A DNA stretch of 15,761 nt from Collinsella sp. Lineage in GTDB: Bacteria > Actinomycetota > Coriobacteriia > Coriobacteriales > Coriobacteriaceae. Position numbers and translations under genes: made by a program. The DNA is taken from positions 1 through 15,761 of the forward strand of contig JAIJJM010000013.1 of the NCBI GenBank assembly GCA_022728415.1, given 5' to 3'. Shown one piece after another: positions 13,738 through 15,761 of this stretch; within the stretch, counting starts at the first letter, position 1, and each line of letters opens with the position of its first letter. The notes beneath the pieces were generated by a model. That model was not told the origin of the DNA. It did not search any database and saw only the letters and a program-made list of their open reading frames with translations.

Positions 13738-14592
13738 ATGGCAAAAAAAGTCTCAAAATTCTTTCGTATCGGCGTTGAGGGTGACACCTGTGACGGGCGT
13801 GTCATCAGTGCGCAGGATATTCAGGAAATGGCCGAAACCTTTGACCCGCGTGTCTATGGTTGCCGCATTAACCTGGAACATCTGCGCGGCATCCTGCCTG
13901 ACGGTATTTTTAAGCGTTATGGCGATGTGGCCGAACTGAAGGCCGAAAAGATTGACGATGATTCGGCGCTGAAAGGCAAATGGGCGCTGTTTGCGAAAAT
14001 CACCCCGACCGATGACCTTATCGCGATGAACAAGGCCGCGCAGAAGGTCTATACCTCAATGGAAATTCAGCCGAACTTTGCCAATACAGGCAAATGTTAT
14101 CTGGTGGGGCTGGCCGTCACCGATGACCCGGCAAGCCTCGGCACGGAATACCTGGAATTCTGCCGCACGGCAAAACACAACCCCCTGAACCGCTTCAAAT
14201 TAAGCCCTGAAAACCTGATTTCAGTGGCAACGCCTGTTGAGCTGGAATTTGAAGACCTGCCTGAAACCGTGTTCACCGCCCTGACCGAAAAGGTGAAATC
14301 CATTTTTGGCCGCAAACAGGCCAGCGATGACGCCCGTCTGAATGACGTGCATGAAGCGGTGACCGCTGTTGCTGAACATGTGCAGGAAAAACTGAGCGCC
14401 ACTGAGCAGCGCCTCGCTGAGATGGAAACCGCCTTTTCTGCACTTAAGCAGGAGGTGACTGACAGGGCGGATGAAACCAGCCAGGCATTCACCCGCCTGA
14501 AAAACAGTCTCGACCACACCGAAAGTCTGACCCAGCAGCGCCGCAGCAAGGCCACCGGCGGTGGCGGTGACGCACTGATGACGAACTGCTGA
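13738..14592 (+). CDS. O: Capsid scaffold and maturation protease O
   Basis: gpO is both the internal scaffold and the serine protease that matures the P2 prohead. The ATG at 13738 gives 284 residues, the P2 length (MAKKVSKFFRIGVEGDTCDG); an upstream in-frame start at 13672 would add 22 residues with no family match. The protease triad reported for P2 gpO is present: Asp19, His48 (NLEH) and Ser107 (VYTSMEIQ). A helical scaffold domain rich in Glu, Ala and Gln forms the C-terminal third (about 195-284), with a coiled-coil look. P4 satellites redirect this scaffold to make small capsids. The gene is intact and followed by N after 61 bases. Confidence 0.96.
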   Translation: MAKKVSKFFRIGVEGDTCDGRVISAQDIQEMAETFDPRVYGCRINLEHLRGILPDGIFKRYGDVAELKAEKIDDDSALKGKWALFAKITPTDDLIAMNKAAQKVYTSMEIQPNFANTGKCYLVGLAVTDDPASLGTEYLEFCRTAKHNPLNRFKLSPENLISVATPVELEFEDLPETVFTALTEKVKSIFGRKQASDDARLNDVHEAVTAVAEHVQEKLSATEQRLAEMETAFSALKQEVTDRADETSQAFTRLKNSLDHTESLTQQRRSKATGGGGDALMTNC

Positions 14593-14653
14593 CCGGAGGC
14601 GTCAGTCAGTCCGGGAAAACCTTCACGATTAACTCTTTATTTCAGGAAAAACT

Positions 14654-15718
14654 ATGCGCCAGGAAACCCGCTTTAAATTTAATGCCTACCTGTCCCGTGT
14701 TGCCGAGCTGAACGGCATCGACGCCGGTGATGTGTCGAAAAAATTCACCGTTGAACCGTCGGTCACCCAGACCCTGATGAACACCATGCAGGAGTCCTCT
14801 GACTTTCTGACCCGCATCAACATTGTGCCGGTCAGCGAAATGAAAGGGGAAAAAATTGGTATCGGTGTCACCGGCTCCATCGCCAGCACCACCGACACCG
14901 CCGGTGGCACCGAGCGTCAGCCGAAGGACTTCTCGAAGCTGGCGTCTAACAAGTACGAATGCGACCAGATTAACTTCGATTTTTATATCCGCTACAAAAC
15001 GCTGGACCTGTGGGCGCGTTATCAGGATTTCCAGCTCCGTATCCGTAACGCCATTATCAAACGCCAGTCCCTTGATTTCATCATGGCCGGTTTTAACGGC
15101 GTGAAGCGTGCAGAAACCTCTGACCGCAACAGTAATCCGATGTTGCAGGATGTGGCGGTCGGCTGGCTGCAGAAATACCGCAATGAAGCCCCGGCGCGTG
15201 TGATGAGCAAGGTCACTGACGAGGAAGGTCACACGAACTCTGAGGTCATCCGCGTGGGTAAGGGCGGTGATTATGCCAGCCTTGATGCACTGGTGATGGA
15301 TGCGACCAACAACCTGATTGAACCGTGGTATCAGGAAGACCCTGACCTTGTGGTGATTGTGGGGCGTCAGCTACTGGCGGACAAGTATTTCCCCATCGTT
15401 AACAAGGAGCAGGACAACAGCGAAATGCTGGCCGCTGACGTCATCATCAGCCAGAAACGCATCGGTAACCTGCCGGCGGTACGCGTCCCGTACTTCCCGG
15501 CGGATGCGATGCTCATCACGAAGCTGGAAAACCTGTCCATCTACTACATGGATGACAGCCATCGCCGCGTGATTGTGGAAAACCCGAAACTCGACCGCGT
15601 GGAGAACTACGAGTCAATGAACATTGATTACGTGGTGGAAGACTACGCCGCCGGTTGTCTGGTGGTGCGTATTTTCATGAAAGGAGATCACTCAATAACT
15701 TCCATCGAGATCGGGTAA
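14654..15718 (+). CDS. N: Major capsid protein N with replaced C-terminus
   Basis: P2 gpN is the 357-residue HK97-fold shell protein, trimmed by gpO after about residue 31. Here the first 337 residues (MRQETRFKFNAYLSRVAELN to DYAAGCLV) are P2-like. From base 15665 the frame carries on for 17 foreign residues (VRIFMKGDHSITSIEIG) to a TAA at 15716-15718, in place of the P2 tail of about 20 residues (EKIKVGDFSTPA...). AGGA precedes the ATG. The break lies at the very end of the fold, so the product might be made but could fail to assemble. The gene for M and all later structural genes should follow in P2; the window instead continues into tandem repeats. The P2 comparison is from memory. Confidence 0.88.
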   Translation: MRQETRFKFNAYLSRVAELNGIDAGDVSKKFTVEPSVTQTLMNTMQESSDFLTRINIVPVSEMKGEKIGIGVTGSIASTTDTAGGTERQPKDFSKLASNKYECDQINFDFYIRYKTLDLWARYQDFQLRIRNAIIKRQSLDFIMAGFNGVKRAETSDRNSNPMLQDVAVGWLQKYRNEAPARVMSKVTDEEGHTNSEVIRVGKGGDYASLDALVMDATNNLIEPWYQEDPDLVVIVGRQLLADKYFPIVNKEQDNSEMLAADVIISQKRIGNLPAVRVPYFPADAMLITKLENLSIYYMDDSHRRVIVENPKLDRVENYESMNIDYVVEDYAAGCLVVRIFMKGDHSITSIEIG

Positions 15719-15761
15719 TAACATTTGAACAGATCGCTGAATAACATCGATGGAGATCACT
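15683..15761. repeat. 23-bp imperfect tandem repeats, about 3.4 units
   Basis: Units begin at 15683, 15706, 15729 and 15752, the last cut by the end of the window. Every full unit keeps AGATC at positions 3-7 and AATAAC at positions 12-17. The tenth to eleventh bases and the last six vary (TTCCAT, ATTTGA, ATCGAT). GGAGATCACT recurs exactly 69 bases apart, at 15683-15692 and 15752-15761. The units abut without spacers and the period is not a multiple of three, so this is not a coding repeat or a CRISPR array. It resembles iterons, partition sites or transposase-binding end repeats. Confidence 0.7.

Noticed and set aside
14642..15232. 196-aa minus-strand open frame
   Set aside because: It is antisense to the capsid gene N and has no ribosome site or recognisable protein features.
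15683..15761. CRISPR array at the right end
   Set aside because: The 23-bp units abut directly, vary at half their positions and have no spacers.

Overview
The window is the left part of an integrated P2-family prophage (Peduovirus type) in an Escherichia coli-like chromosome. The host call rests on two things. The first 207 bases encode the C-terminal part of a protein I recognise as YegR-like. The attachment core at 367-393 matches the P2 attP core and, read on the minus strand, the 3' terminal part of the CyaR small RNA, which is the known P2 locI setting. The integrase, repressor, Cox, B and A proteins have the lengths and key residues of P2 itself, so the phage probably has P2-type immunity.

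Layout: 1-366 host flank with a strong hairpin; 367-393 attL; 473-1486 integrase (minus); 1602-1901 C repressor (minus); 1902-2015 genetic switch with direct-repeat operators and Cox boxes; 2016-6324 early rightward operon (cox, a 56-aa gene, B, four small genes including a TraR/DksA-type zinc finger, then replication initiator A). 6325-10490 is an accessory cargo island, visibly more AT-rich than the phage core. cos is at 10569-10587. Portal (Q) and terminase ATPase (P) follow on the minus strand, then scaffold/protease (O) and major capsid (N) on the plus strand.

The cargo island lies between A and cos, where P2 carries tin and old and where related phages carry varied anti-phage genes. It holds (i) two small membrane proteins, a strong terminator and a TIR-domain protein, which together resemble the '2TM-1TM-TIR' type of prophage defence system; and (ii) a small lipoprotein read from a TTG start, two bases upstream of a 305-aa membrane-anchored protein I do not recognise. 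Pair (ii) is the best candidate for something undescribed.

At the right edge the capsid gene departs from the P2 sequence after residue 337 and runs into a different sequence made of about 3.4 tandem copies of a 23-bp imperfect repeat. The prophage is therefore rearranged or interrupted there, or the contig is misjoined. As seen, the prophage lacks an intact N and no later structural gene is in view, so it may be defective, but the cargo genes look intact.
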